Assembly (NCBI GenBank): GCA_030065985.1
Contig: JASJCM010000018.1
Coordinates: 1-35,985, forward strand
Direction: 5' to 3'
DNA from: Woeseiaceae bacterium
GTDB lineage: Bacteria > Pseudomonadota > Gammaproteobacteria > Steroidobacterales > Woeseiaceae
Length of the DNA stretch: 35,985 nt
Shown here in pieces: positions 1-7,552 of this stretch. A program made the position numbers and the translations under genes. The notes beneath the pieces were generated by a model. The model was not told where the DNA came from. It saw nothing but the letters and a program-made list of their open reading frames with translations, and made no database searches. Position 1 is the stretch's first letter; each line of letters opens with the position of its first letter.

Positions 1-123
1 GATTTGATGTTTGCCACTGGTTTTAACCGTGTCTTGATGTCAAAGAGCCGCGTATTATTCGCACCCTAAGGGCCGTTGTCAATGACATTCGGGGCCCGGT
101 ATTTGGGCTAAACTCGAGGCCTC
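1..123. other. Intergenic region upstream of murJ
   Basis: No convincing gene is seen in this leader. Candidate sigma-70 elements for murJ are a TTGTCA-like -35 at 76-81 and a TATTTG-like -10 at 100-105, with an 18-base spacer, both weak. A GAGG Shine-Dalgarno sequence lies just before the murJ ATG. In many gammaproteobacteria rpsT lies divergently upstream of murJ, but the window starts too late to show it. Confidence 0.4.
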
Positions 124-1707
124 ATGGAAGGGAAAAAACGTATATCTGGCCTGAAGTTAGCGCTGAAGACGTCGATCGTCAGCGGCATGACGCTGCTGTC
201 ACGGATACTGGGTCTGGTGCGCGACATCGTATTTGCGCGATTCTTCGGGGCTTCGCTCGTCATGGACGCGTTTCTCGTCGCCCAGCGCATCCCGAACATG
301 CTGCGTCGTTTCTTCGCCGAAGGGGCGTTTTCGGCCGGTTTCGTGCCGGTCATGGCCAGGTACAAGGAGCAGCACGAGCACGGCGAGACACGCGCCTACC
401 TCGATGCCATGGCAGGAACCTTCGGCGTCGTGCTGTTTCTCGTAACGATCGCAGGCGTCATTGGCGCCCCGGTACTGGTGCTGATTGTCGCTCCGGGTTT
501 TGTGGGCGATGGCGGGGACTTCGACCTTGCGGCACTGATGTTGCGGTTTACGTTTCCATACCTGTTCTTCGTGTCACTGACCGCTTTTGCCGGCGGCATT
601 CTCAATACGTATGGCCGGTTTGGGGTGCCGGCTTTCACACCGGTCATTCTTAACGTCGTGCTGATCGCGGCGGCGATCTGGGTCGCACCGATGCTCGACG
701 AGCCGATTCTGGCACTGGCCTACGCTGTGTTTGTTGCCGGGCTGGTGCAGCTGCTGTTCCAGCTGCCATTCCTCGCACGAATTCGGGCAATGCCGCGGCC
801 GCGCTGGCAGCCGGCTCACGACGGCGTGCGCCGTGCCTTTCGCCTGATGGTGCCCGCGATCTTCGGTTCGTCGGTCGCGCAGATCAATGTGTTGTTGTCC
901 GGCATCATCGCTTCGTTGTTGCCGGTCGGCAGTATCAGCTATCTCTATTACTCGGATCGCCTCATGGAGTTTCCGCTTGGCCTGTTCGGCATCGCGCTCG
1001 CAACCGTGACTCTGCCGTACCTGTCGCGACTCTGGGCGAATGAGAACCGGCGCGAGTTCTCGGAGACGCTCGAGTGGTCCATGCGCATCGCCGTGCTAAT
1101 CGCAGTACCGGCCGCGGTCGGGCTTATCGTGCTGGCAACGCCACTCGTTATCACGCTGTTCTTCGGCGGCGAGTTCGATGCGAAGGCCGTCAAGCTGACC
1201 GTTTTCGCACTGCAGGCATACGCGGTGGGTCTCGTCGGCTTTTCGTTTGTAAAGGTGCTCGCGCCGGCGTTCTTCGCGCGCGAGGATACTCGCACGCCGG
1301 TCCGCATTGGTATCCTCGCGCTGCTCGTGAATCTGGTGCTCGGTGCATCGACGGCCTGGTACCTGACCAGCAGCGGCTTTGTCGGCCCGCACACGGGGCT
1401 TGCGGCGGCAACCTCGGTCGCGGCGCTTCTCAATGCCGCGTTGCTGTACCGTGGCCTGCGCAGAGACGATGTGGTTCGGCATGGTCCGGGGTGGGGCATG
1501 TTGCTGTTGCGTGTCCTGCTTGCCAACGTTGCCATGACCGCGGTTCTGTTGCAGCTACACAGGGCGACGGAGTGGTGGCTTGATGCGAGCCTCGGTGATC
1601 GCGTTGCCTGGCTGGGTGTTTCGGTCGTCGCGGGTGCCGCGACCTATTTCATCGTGCTCGTGGCCCTTGGTTTGCGTCCCGCACAGTTTCGCCTGAGGCA
1701 TGACTGA
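124..1707 (+). CDS. murJ: Lipid II flippase MurJ (MviN family)
   Basis: This 527-residue polytopic inner-membrane protein is typical in length for MurJ, which has about 14 transmembrane helices. The N-terminus carries the family signature SRILGLVRDIVFARFFG, followed by the AFLVAQRIPNMLRRFFAEGA region. Long alternating hydrophobic stretches run to the C-terminus. MurJ belongs to the MOP exporter superfamily and moves the peptidoglycan precursor lipid II across the cytoplasmic membrane. The ATG has a GAGG Shine-Dalgarno sequence six bases upstream. The gene abuts ribF, the same order as in Pseudomonas, so the two are probably co-transcribed. Family assignment is confident. Confidence 0.96.
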   Translation: MEGKKRISGLKLALKTSIVSGMTLLSRILGLVRDIVFARFFGASLVMDAFLVAQRIPNMLRRFFAEGAFSAGFVPVMARYKEQHEHGETRAYLDAMAGTFGVVLFLVTIAGVIGAPVLVLIVAPGFVGDGGDFDLAALMLRFTFPYLFFVSLTAFAGGILNTYGRFGVPAFTPVILNVVLIAAAIWVAPMLDEPILALAYAVFVAGLVQLLFQLPFLARIRAMPRPRWQPAHDGVRRAFRLMVPAIFGSSVAQINVLLSGIIASLLPVGSISYLYYSDRLMEFPLGLFGIALATVTLPYLSRLWANENRREFSETLEWSMRIAVLIAVPAAVGLIVLATPLVITLFFGGEFDAKAVKLTVFALQAYAVGLVGFSFVKVLAPAFFAREDTRTPVRIGILALLVNLVLGASTAWYLTSSGFVGPHTGLAAATSVAALLNAALLYRGLRRDDVVRHGPGWGMLLLRVLLANVAMTAVLLQLHRATEWWLDASLGDRVAWLGVSVVAGAATYFIVLVALGLRPAQFRLRHD

Positions 1708-1708
1708 T

Positions 1709-2650
1709 ATGCGCCTCGTGCGACACGTAGTGGATCTACCGCATGACGACCTCGCGAACGGCAGTGTTGTAACGATCGGTGCATTCGATGGCATCCATCT
1801 TGGACACCGTCAGCTACTGCGTCGTGTCGTTGATGTCGCAAGGGACTCCGGGCGGCCAGCTGTTGCGATGAGTTTCGAGCCAACACCCAAGGAATTCTTC
1901 TCCGGCGATAACCCGCCGGCACGACTCATGCGGTTTCGCGAAAAATACGAGGCCCTTGCAAAGCGCAAAATCGATATTTTCTTCTGCCCGCGATTCGAGG
2001 AGGCGATGCGCGACATTGCGGCCGCCGACTTCATTCGACGTATCCTGATCCACGGTCTGAATACCCGGCATCTCGTTGTTGGCGACGACTTCCGCTTTGC
2101 GCGCCGCCGCGAGGGGACCGTGGAGGACCTGCTGCGCGTCGGTCCGGCCCTGGATCTTTCAGTGGAGCAGGTTCCGAGTATTCTTGTTGGCGATACGCGC
2201 GTCAGCAGCACCGCAATCCGCGATGCACTGGCCGGCCATGACCTGCAGCGCGCCACCGCGCTACTCGGGCGTCCGTACCGCATGTCGGGGCGAATAGTCC
2301 GAGGTCGCCAGATTGGCCGCGAGCTGGGTTATGCCACGGCGAATGTGGACCTGAGGCGCCGCCAGAGCGCGGTCATGGGAATCTATGCGGTGCGCGTGCA
2401 TGGCCTGGCGGAAGGGCCGCTCGACGGCGTCGCCAGCGTCGGGACGCGGCCGACATTCGACCTGACCAAGCCGCTGCTCGAGGTCCACCTGTTCGATTTC
2501 GACCGTGACATCTACGGCGAGTACATTCATGTTGATTTCATAGCGCACGTTCGCGACGAGGAAAAATTCGACTCCGTCGAGGAACTGGTTGCGCAGATGC
2601 AGGTCGACGAAGACAATGCCCGTGCAGCGTTGCTTGCGAACCCGGCCTGA
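1709..2650 (+). CDS. ribF: Bifunctional riboflavin kinase / FAD synthetase RibF
   Basis: RibF phosphorylates riboflavin to FMN and adenylylates FMN to FAD in the cytoplasm. The N-terminal nucleotidyltransferase half shows GAFDGIHLGHRQLL and an STAIRDAL motif. The C-terminal flavokinase half shows GRELGYATANVDL, SVGTRPTF and a terminal EEKFDSVEELVAQM helix. The usual GFPTAN flavokinase signature reads GYATAN here, so the proline is replaced by alanine; the Thr-Ala-Asn core is kept. An in-frame ATG at 1700 overlaps murJ, but its GAGG sequence (1695-1698) is only one base away. The ATG at 1709 has ten-base spacing, so I chose it (313 residues). lspA follows directly; ileS, usually in between, is absent. 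Confidence 0.94.
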   Translation: MRLVRHVVDLPHDDLANGSVVTIGAFDGIHLGHRQLLRRVVDVARDSGRPAVAMSFEPTPKEFFSGDNPPARLMRFREKYEALAKRKIDIFFCPRFEEAMRDIAAADFIRRILIHGLNTRHLVVGDDFRFARRREGTVEDLLRVGPALDLSVEQVPSILVGDTRVSSTAIRDALAGHDLQRATALLGRPYRMSGRIVRGRQIGRELGYATANVDLRRRQSAVMGIYAVRVHGLAEGPLDGVASVGTRPTFDLTKPLLEVHLFDFDRDIYGEYIHVDFIAHVRDEEKFDSVEELVAQMQVDEDNARAALLANPA

Positions 2651-2665
2651 TCGGAACGAGAACAA

Positions 2666-3178
2666 ATGACAGACAACAGCAAATCGACAAGTACCCGTTT
2701 CTTTGCGTGGATGGCCGTCGCGGCACTCGTCGTGATCGCGGATCAGGTTACCAAGTGGGCCATCATTGAGTGGGTAGCGCTTTATGAGCGGATCCCGCTG
2801 AACTCGTTTATTAACCTGACGCACCAGAGAAACACCGGTGCGGCGTTCAGTCTGCTCGCCGAGGCTGGTGGCTGGCAGCGCTGGTTCTTCATCGGACTTG
2901 CGGGCATCGTCAGCATCGTGCTGGCTGTCTGGTTGTGGCGGATCCGAAACCACGGACACACGATTCTCTCGGCCGGGCTGGCCCTGGTGCTTGGCGGCGC
3001 GGTCGGCAACCTGATCGATCGCATCATGCTTGGCTACGTTACGGACTTCATCCAGGTATGGTTCGGCAGCTGGCCATTCCCTTCGTTCAATATCGCGGAC
3101 GCCGGCATCTCGGTGGGCGCAGCGCTGCTGATTATCGACGCGCTGTTCTTCTCGGGACGCGAAGAGGAAACCGCATAA
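2666..3178 (+). CDS. lspA: Lipoprotein signal peptidase (signal peptidase II)
   Basis: LspA is the inner-membrane aspartic protease that removes signal peptides from prolipoproteins after diacylglyceryl modification. The 170-residue length is typical. The family blocks are all visible: DQVTKWAI near the N-terminus, NTGAAFSLL in the middle, GAVGNLIDRI with the first catalytic Asp, and FNIADAGISVG with the second. Four hydrophobic segments fit the fold. It starts 15 bases after the ribF stop, so it is probably the last gene of murJ-ribF-lspA. Its natural substrates would include the lipobox-bearing peroxidase-like protein encoded at 29,538-31,097. The stop codon lies directly before a large palindrome. 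Confidence 0.96.
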   Translation: MTDNSKSTSTRFFAWMAVAALVVIADQVTKWAIIEWVALYERIPLNSFINLTHQRNTGAAFSLLAEAGGWQRWFFIGLAGIVSIVLAVWLWRIRNHGHTILSAGLALVLGGAVGNLIDRIMLGYVTDFIQVWFGSWPFPSFNIADAGISVGAALLIIDALFFSGREEETA

Positions 3179-3179
3179 A

Positions 3180-3228
3180 AAAAGGGGACATTCTGCATTT
3201 TCCAGGAAAATGCAGAATGTCCCCTTTT
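3180..3228. repeat. 49-bp near-perfect palindrome (REP-like element, possible bidirectional terminator)
   Basis: Two 24-base arms (3180-3203 and 3205-3228) are exact reverse complements around a single central A at 3204. The outer ends are AAAAGGGGACA and TGTCCCCTTTT. The element starts two bases after the lspA stop and ends 29 bases before the convergent pilE stop. As RNA it would form a very stable hairpin with a T run on either strand, so it can act as a terminator for both operons. Ends of the GGGGACA type recall intergenic repeat families associated with REP-type tyrosine transposases. That relationship is from memory and no second copy is present in this window. Confidence 0.85.
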
Positions 3229-3257
3229 ATCTGTGCCATCCCCGTATCAGGGTGTGT

Positions 3258-3689
3258 CTAGCGCGTGCGCTCCCAGCAGTCTGTGTACGGCGTCGACGTC
3301 TTGGCGCCGCGGCCGTTGATCGTGAACACTTCGCACTTCGACTTCTCGGGCTCACCGAAGCGGTAAGTTGCCGTTGCCGTGAAATTACTGGCGTTGGAGG
3401 CTGTTACCTCGATCTCGTAGTAGTCGTTTTCTGTGATGGACGTTTCGCCGTTGTCGTCACTCTCGAAACCCAGTTCCCTTACGTCGTCTGTGAACGTATT
3501 GTTGTTCAGGTAGAAACGCTCCTGGTTCGTCGCAAGCCGCAACAATGCGGCCTTGGCTTCGTTGCGCTTCGCGCGGGCCACGAACTCCTGGTAGTTGGGG
3601 TACGCCACAGCCGCGAGAATGCTGATTATGACCACGACGATCATCAGTTCGATGAGCGTGATACCGCGTTGTTTTCTGAGAAAGTGCAT
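3258..3689 (-). CDS. pilE: Type IV pilin-like minor pilin PilE
   Basis: This 143-residue class III prepilin has a short basic leader (MHFLRKQRG) cut before ITLIELMIVVVIISILAAVAYPNYQEF. The +5 glutamate and the N-terminal alpha helix are both present. The C-terminal region has two cysteines (KCEVF and TDCWERTR) that can form the D-region disulfide loop. PilE belongs to the minor-pilin complex thought to prime pilus assembly together with PilV, PilW, PilX, FimU and PilY1. Its ATG overlaps the upstream pilY1 stop by one base (TGATG), so translation is probably coupled. It is the last gene of the operon, as in Pseudomonas. Confidence 0.93.
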   Translation of the reverse strand: MHFLRKQRGITLIELMIVVVIISILAAVAYPNYQEFVARAKRNEAKAALLRLATNQERFYLNNNTFTDDVRELGFESDDNGETSITENDYYEIEVTASNASNFTATATYRFGEPEKSKCEVFTINGRGAKTSTPYTDCWERTR

Positions 3690-6600
3690 CAGTCAATACC
3701 ATCCTGTGTCCAAAGCGTTCTGACCGGGAAGTTCGGGAAGCCCGGATCGAAGCATTCTACACCGACGCAGCCGACCGGCGGCGGAGTGCAGTCGTCGCCT
3801 GTGCAGTTCGGGTCGGTCGGGCTCGGGAAGAAGAACGTCGGTTTCGGTGCGATACCGCCCTGTTCGAGGTCGGTAACGCGCGCATCGTCGGCGTCTTCCG
3901 GCGCCAGCGGTACCTGCGAGCTCGTATCGATGATCGGATCACCGTTGACGATGCTCATGCGATACAGGCGGTTCAGACTCAGGCCAGCCTGGCACGGATC
4001 GACCGAGTTGACCTGCGGCTGGAACGATACGAAGTAGACCGCATTGTCGAACGTCTGTGCATCCGACAGGACCTTTTCGTTTGCCGGCAGCGTCATCATC
4101 CAGCCCCCACCGTCCGCCGGGATGACCGTGTCGAGCTTGCCAGCTACGTCGATCAGGTCATCCTCGGTGATGATCGAGTAGTTATTGTACTGCGTCTGCG
4201 TCAGCGGCGTGAAAAGGTCCGGGTCGCGGAGCGAGTAAAAACGATCCGACGCCGAATTGTCCAGCGGATGCGCGCGATATCCGGTACCGATATTGATCGC
4301 CAAGTAACGGCGATCATGGCGGTTGTCCGCGAACATGGCGACATCCGGCGTCGTGTAGAAGCGGCGCGTATCGGCAGCTGTCGGGTTATTTAATCCCTCG
4401 GCGCCGAGGCGAGCGATCACGCCGCCGCGCACGAGGCTGTTCGGCACCGCGCCGTTGTTAATGTCGAACCGCCATATTTGACCACCGAGATCCGCAGCGT
4501 ACATGCGATCCGCAAAGCCGTCGCCGTTCAGATCGATAACCCGAACGCGACTCGGGATCGCTCGCGTCATCTTGGTTACGGTCAGATTCGCGTTCAGGTC
4601 GCGGCCGGCACGCCAGAGCTGGTCACCCGTCTCCAGGTCGAGCATGAAGATCGCCGCGCCCTCGGCATCGGCGGCATTCGGGTGTGCCGGCGCGTCGTGC
4701 GACGTGTCATAGCCACCGCCGATTACGAGCACCGCATCCTGTGGGCTGGTCTGCGTCTGGCTATTGACCTTGACCTTCGCAACGACCGGCGGAGACCAGG
4801 ACTCGCCCATCTCCGGGAAGGAGCGAATCCACTCGAGTTTCGGCTTGTTCGGATCCGTTACGTCGATCATGTAGTAGTTGTCGCCACCGCGGCGCATGCC
4901 AAAGATCAGGCGTACGAAGTCATCAGTCGTGTCGATGATGCCGTCTTCGTTCTTGTCATAGACGACCGGAACGATGTCGCCATCAAGCCCGTAGGTCTTG
5001 AAATCGACGTTCTCGTTCTCGTAGAAGTCGAACATGTTGGGCAGCAGTTCGCGCGGCACGAACGACCACATTTCCTTGCCGTCGGCTGCGTTCACGGCGT
5101 GCAGATAGCCATCGTTCGTCGCGTTGAACAGGATGACGTCATACGTGCCGCCCGACTTGCCGTACACCAGTGCGGCGGGCTGCGAGTGCAGCGTGTCGCC
5201 CATTGCATAGCGCACGGTCGTTGCCGGATTGCTGTCCTCATCCTTGACGTCGACGCCACGCATCCACTCGATCAGGTTGGTGACGCTGGGTTCGCCAGCC
5301 GCACCTGTCAGGCCGAAGTCCGACGCTACGAACGAATCAATGTTTGCTGTCGAGATGTGGTTCGTGGTGACGGTAAGGTCGCCCGAGCTGTTGTTTGTGT
5401 ACAGCTTGCGTGTGACAGGACTAGGCAGGGCATTGGCAACGCCACCCAGGTAAACATCAGAACCATCTACAACAGCGCCCTGTGCCCAGAAATTCTTGGA
5501 CGTGTCGGCGAAGAAGCCCGTGTTCGGATCGACTGCGTCGTTTTCGTTGACGTCTTCAATCGTCGTGTCATTGAGGCGGTATTTCTTCATGTTACCGGGC
5601 CAGTGTACCTGGTCGGTAGCGCGGAAGACCGATACGTACAGATCGTTGAGATGCTGCGTGCGGTTGAACGCGTTAACGGCAACAGCCGGCGCTGTGAAGG
5701 AGATGTCGCGGTCGAAGATATCGGTCACGATCTCGGTAAGAGCAGCTGTCAGCGACGTAACGTCCGAGGCGAGGAAGTACTCGCCGCCGCCGCGCTTCGC
5801 CGTATCGGCGAGAATCGGCAGATCGACCGAGAAGCCGATCGTATACGTTGTCACGTCCTGCTTACCGGCGACATTCGGGTTGATGTCGACGCGCTGCAGG
5901 TACTCGGCCACGTCATCGAGGCAGGCGCCGTTGACGTTGGAGTCGTTATTGCCTGTAATGCTGTTGCAGCTTGAGCGGCCAAAGCCCGGCAGGTCCGGAA
6001 CCTTGTTGAACGCGCCGGTGTCCTTCGTGGGTGCGCCGTCCGTCAGCAGCACGACGAAGTTCTTGGAACAGGCATACTCGGCAGGCGCCTTGTAGTCGAT
6101 CCAGTTGGCGCCATTGTCATTGTCCCAGGCATCCAGCGCATCCTTGTCAGTTGCAGACACACCGCCGTAGTCGCCTTCCATGCCGCGCCAGTAGAGCGCC
6201 GCTTCGTAAAGCGTCTCGGAGAGCGGCGTCCAGCCACTGGCCGGGATGTTGTCCACGACGGTATTCGCCTGGGTGCGGTTGGCGTCAAGATCCTTGAGGC
6301 CATGAATAACGGGGCCGCCTTCGCTGTAGTGGAAGCGCATGAAGCCCACGTTCACGTCCTTGACCGAGCCAAGCACGTTCTTGGTAACCGCTTTCACGAT
6401 GTTCGTGCGACTCATGCTCGTGCCGGGCGGGTTGTAATACCAACTCAGGTAGTCCGAGTCGTACATCGTCACGATCTGGTGCGTCGGCTTTACGCCCCAG
6501 TTGACTTCGCGGCTGCTGTCTGAGGTGTACGGATCGACATTGGTGCCGGCCTGAGCATACGGCTCCTGGCCGGGGTTGTTGCCGTAGCCGTGTACGCCGG

Positions 6601-7063
6601 AGTCGCCCTTACACTCGACGCCGTTGTCGGTACGGTTTTTGGAGAGCTGGCGCCATTTCCACTTGCCCTTGCCGTTCGGGCGATACATCGACATCGTGTC
6701 GGTGTACGAGCCCGCATTGGCAATCTGCGTCAGGCCCTGCTGGCACAGGAACGCACCTTTCTTGATGCGATATTCGCTGGTGCACTTCGGAATCGACGTG
6801 CCCGTCGTCCAGTAATAGTAATCGTCATTACAATTACCGCCGGTGTAGTCCTTACCGGGGGTGAAGGGTTCCTGGCTCGTCTCGACTGTCGTCATCGAAC
6901 CCGAAGAGTCGATAATGAACAGAATATTCGGCTTCGCTGCATTGCTCGACGCAGGGGTCGAAAGCAGCAGCTCAACGTCATCAGCCCATACAGGGGCCCC
7001 GACGAGCAGGGTCAGCAATGTTGCACCAGCGGCCCAAGCGGTGCGTATCCGGGACATAAACAT
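3689..7063 (-). CDS. pilY1: PilY1-like type IV pilus tip adhesin, distal copy
   Basis: This 1,124-residue secreted protein has a signal peptide ending near VWA at residue 27. A von Willebrand A-like N-terminal domain carries the MIDAS motif DSSGSM (Asp52, Ser54, Ser56) and LLTDG near Asp342. The C-terminal PilY1 beta-propeller domain includes a calcium-loop-like DKNEDGIID (about 703-711) and DLNGDGFADRMYAADLGGQIWRFDI-type repeats. PilY1 sits at the pilus tip and acts in adhesion, retraction control and surface sensing. A TTG at 7084 would add seven residues, but AGAGGAA lies inside that extension, correctly spaced for the ATG at 7063, so I chose 7063. It is the second of two tandem homologues, both ending in VRTLWTQDGI[D/E]. 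No RGD motif was seen. Confidence 0.93.
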   Translation of the reverse strand: MFMSRIRTAWAAGATLLTLLVGAPVWADDVELLLSTPASSNAAKPNILFIIDSSGSMTTVETSQEPFTPGKDYTGGNCNDDYYYWTTGTSIPKCTSEYRIKKGAFLCQQGLTQIANAGSYTDTMSMYRPNGKGKWKWRQLSKNRTDNGVECKGDSGVHGYGNNPGQEPYAQAGTNVDPYTSDSSREVNWGVKPTHQIVTMYDSDYLSWYYNPPGTSMSRTNIVKAVTKNVLGSVKDVNVGFMRFHYSEGGPVIHGLKDLDANRTQANTVVDNIPASGWTPLSETLYEAALYWRGMEGDYGGVSATDKDALDAWDNDNGANWIDYKAPAEYACSKNFVVLLTDGAPTKDTGAFNKVPDLPGFGRSSCNSITGNNDSNVNGACLDDVAEYLQRVDINPNVAGKQDVTTYTIGFSVDLPILADTAKRGGGEYFLASDVTSLTAALTEIVTDIFDRDISFTAPAVAVNAFNRTQHLNDLYVSVFRATDQVHWPGNMKKYRLNDTTIEDVNENDAVDPNTGFFADTSKNFWAQGAVVDGSDVYLGGVANALPSPVTRKLYTNNSSGDLTVTTNHISTANIDSFVASDFGLTGAAGEPSVTNLIEWMRGVDVKDEDSNPATTVRYAMGDTLHSQPAALVYGKSGGTYDVILFNATNDGYLHAVNAADGKEMWSFVPRELLPNMFDFYENENVDFKTYGLDGDIVPVVYDKNEDGIIDTTDDFVRLIFGMRRGGDNYYMIDVTDPNKPKLEWIRSFPEMGESWSPPVVAKVKVNSQTQTSPQDAVLVIGGGYDTSHDAPAHPNAADAEGAAIFMLDLETGDQLWRAGRDLNANLTVTKMTRAIPSRVRVIDLNGDGFADRMYAADLGGQIWRFDINNGAVPNSLVRGGVIARLGAEGLNNPTAADTRRFYTTPDVAMFADNRHDRRYLAINIGTGYRAHPLDNSASDRFYSLRDPDLFTPLTQTQYNNYSIITEDDLIDVAGKLDTVIPADGGGWMMTLPANEKVLSDAQTFDNAVYFVSFQPQVNSVDPCQAGLSLNRLYRMSIVNGDPIIDTSSQVPLAPEDADDARVTDLEQGGIAPKPTFFFPSPTDPNCTGDDCTPPPVGCVGVECFDPGFPNFPVRTLWTQDGID

Positions 7064-7121
7064 GTTCCGTTCCTCTTTTGTCAATCCGTGACTTATCGCT
7101 CAAAAGTCACACTGTGAGTGT

Positions 7122-7469
7122 CTATCTTGCGATCTGGATACTTGTTACCGTGTTTGTCTGTGTCTCGTACGTCACCAGTGCGTAACTCTTTGGGCTACTC
7201 TTAATGGTGGCGAATTCCCTCCTGAAGTCGGCAAACCTTACGGCCTTGCCATCTACTGTGAATCGCGTGTCGGCACTCAGCCGCACCCTTACATAGTCTT
7301 CGTCACAATCGCCGTCGCAGGGCCGGAACGTCATCATTCCGTCCGTGCCGCCCGGCAGTATTATATTGGCAGGCGAAGCTTCCACAGCGGCGACCGCGGT
7401 GACGATCTGCGAGAACGCAGGCTGCGCAACCAGCAGTAGTGCTGCGATCAAAATTGCTCGAACTGTCAT
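7122..7469 (-). CDS. Small secreted protein paired with pilY1 (distal copy)
   Basis: This 115-residue protein has a clear signal peptide (MTVRAILIAALLLVAQPAFS). The mature domain contains FRPCDGDC, then VRLSADTRFTVDGKAV and a DFRREF segment. It is homologous to the 113-residue protein encoded at 10,935-11,276: both share FR-x-C-D-x(1,2)-C, VRL-x(3)-TRF-x-V-x-G, V-x-F-x(2)-FR and a final T-[IV]-T-x-I stretch. The two close cysteines may form a disulfide. It lies between the two pilY1 genes. Pseudomonas has a small gene, pilY2, of similar size after pilY1, so PilY2-like is a reasonable guess, but I cannot confirm homology. A periplasmic chaperone or partner of the adjacent PilY1 is inferred only from pairing. 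Confidence 0.8.
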   Translation of the reverse strand: MTVRAILIAALLLVAQPAFSQIVTAVAAVEASPANIILPGGTDGMMTFRPCDGDCDEDYVRVRLSADTRFTVDGKAVRFADFRREFATIKSSPKSYALVTYETQTNTVTSIQIAR

Positions 7470-7552
7470 TTTCCTAACTCCATGTCATCTAGACAGACAC
7501 TTGCCCATATTTTCGCGGTTTGCGGCAATCCGTGCCGCGAACCACGCCTCAA

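Noticed and set aside
3210..4037. 275-residue plus-strand frame starting inside the palindrome
   Set aside because: It is antisense to pilE and pilY1. Its start lies in the repeat and the protein has no family features.
4478..5974. 498-residue open frame on the plus strand opposite pilY1
   Set aside because: It is fully antisense to a well-supported pilY1, and its composition (Arg-, Val- and Asp-rich, no motifs) is that of a GC-rich shadow frame.
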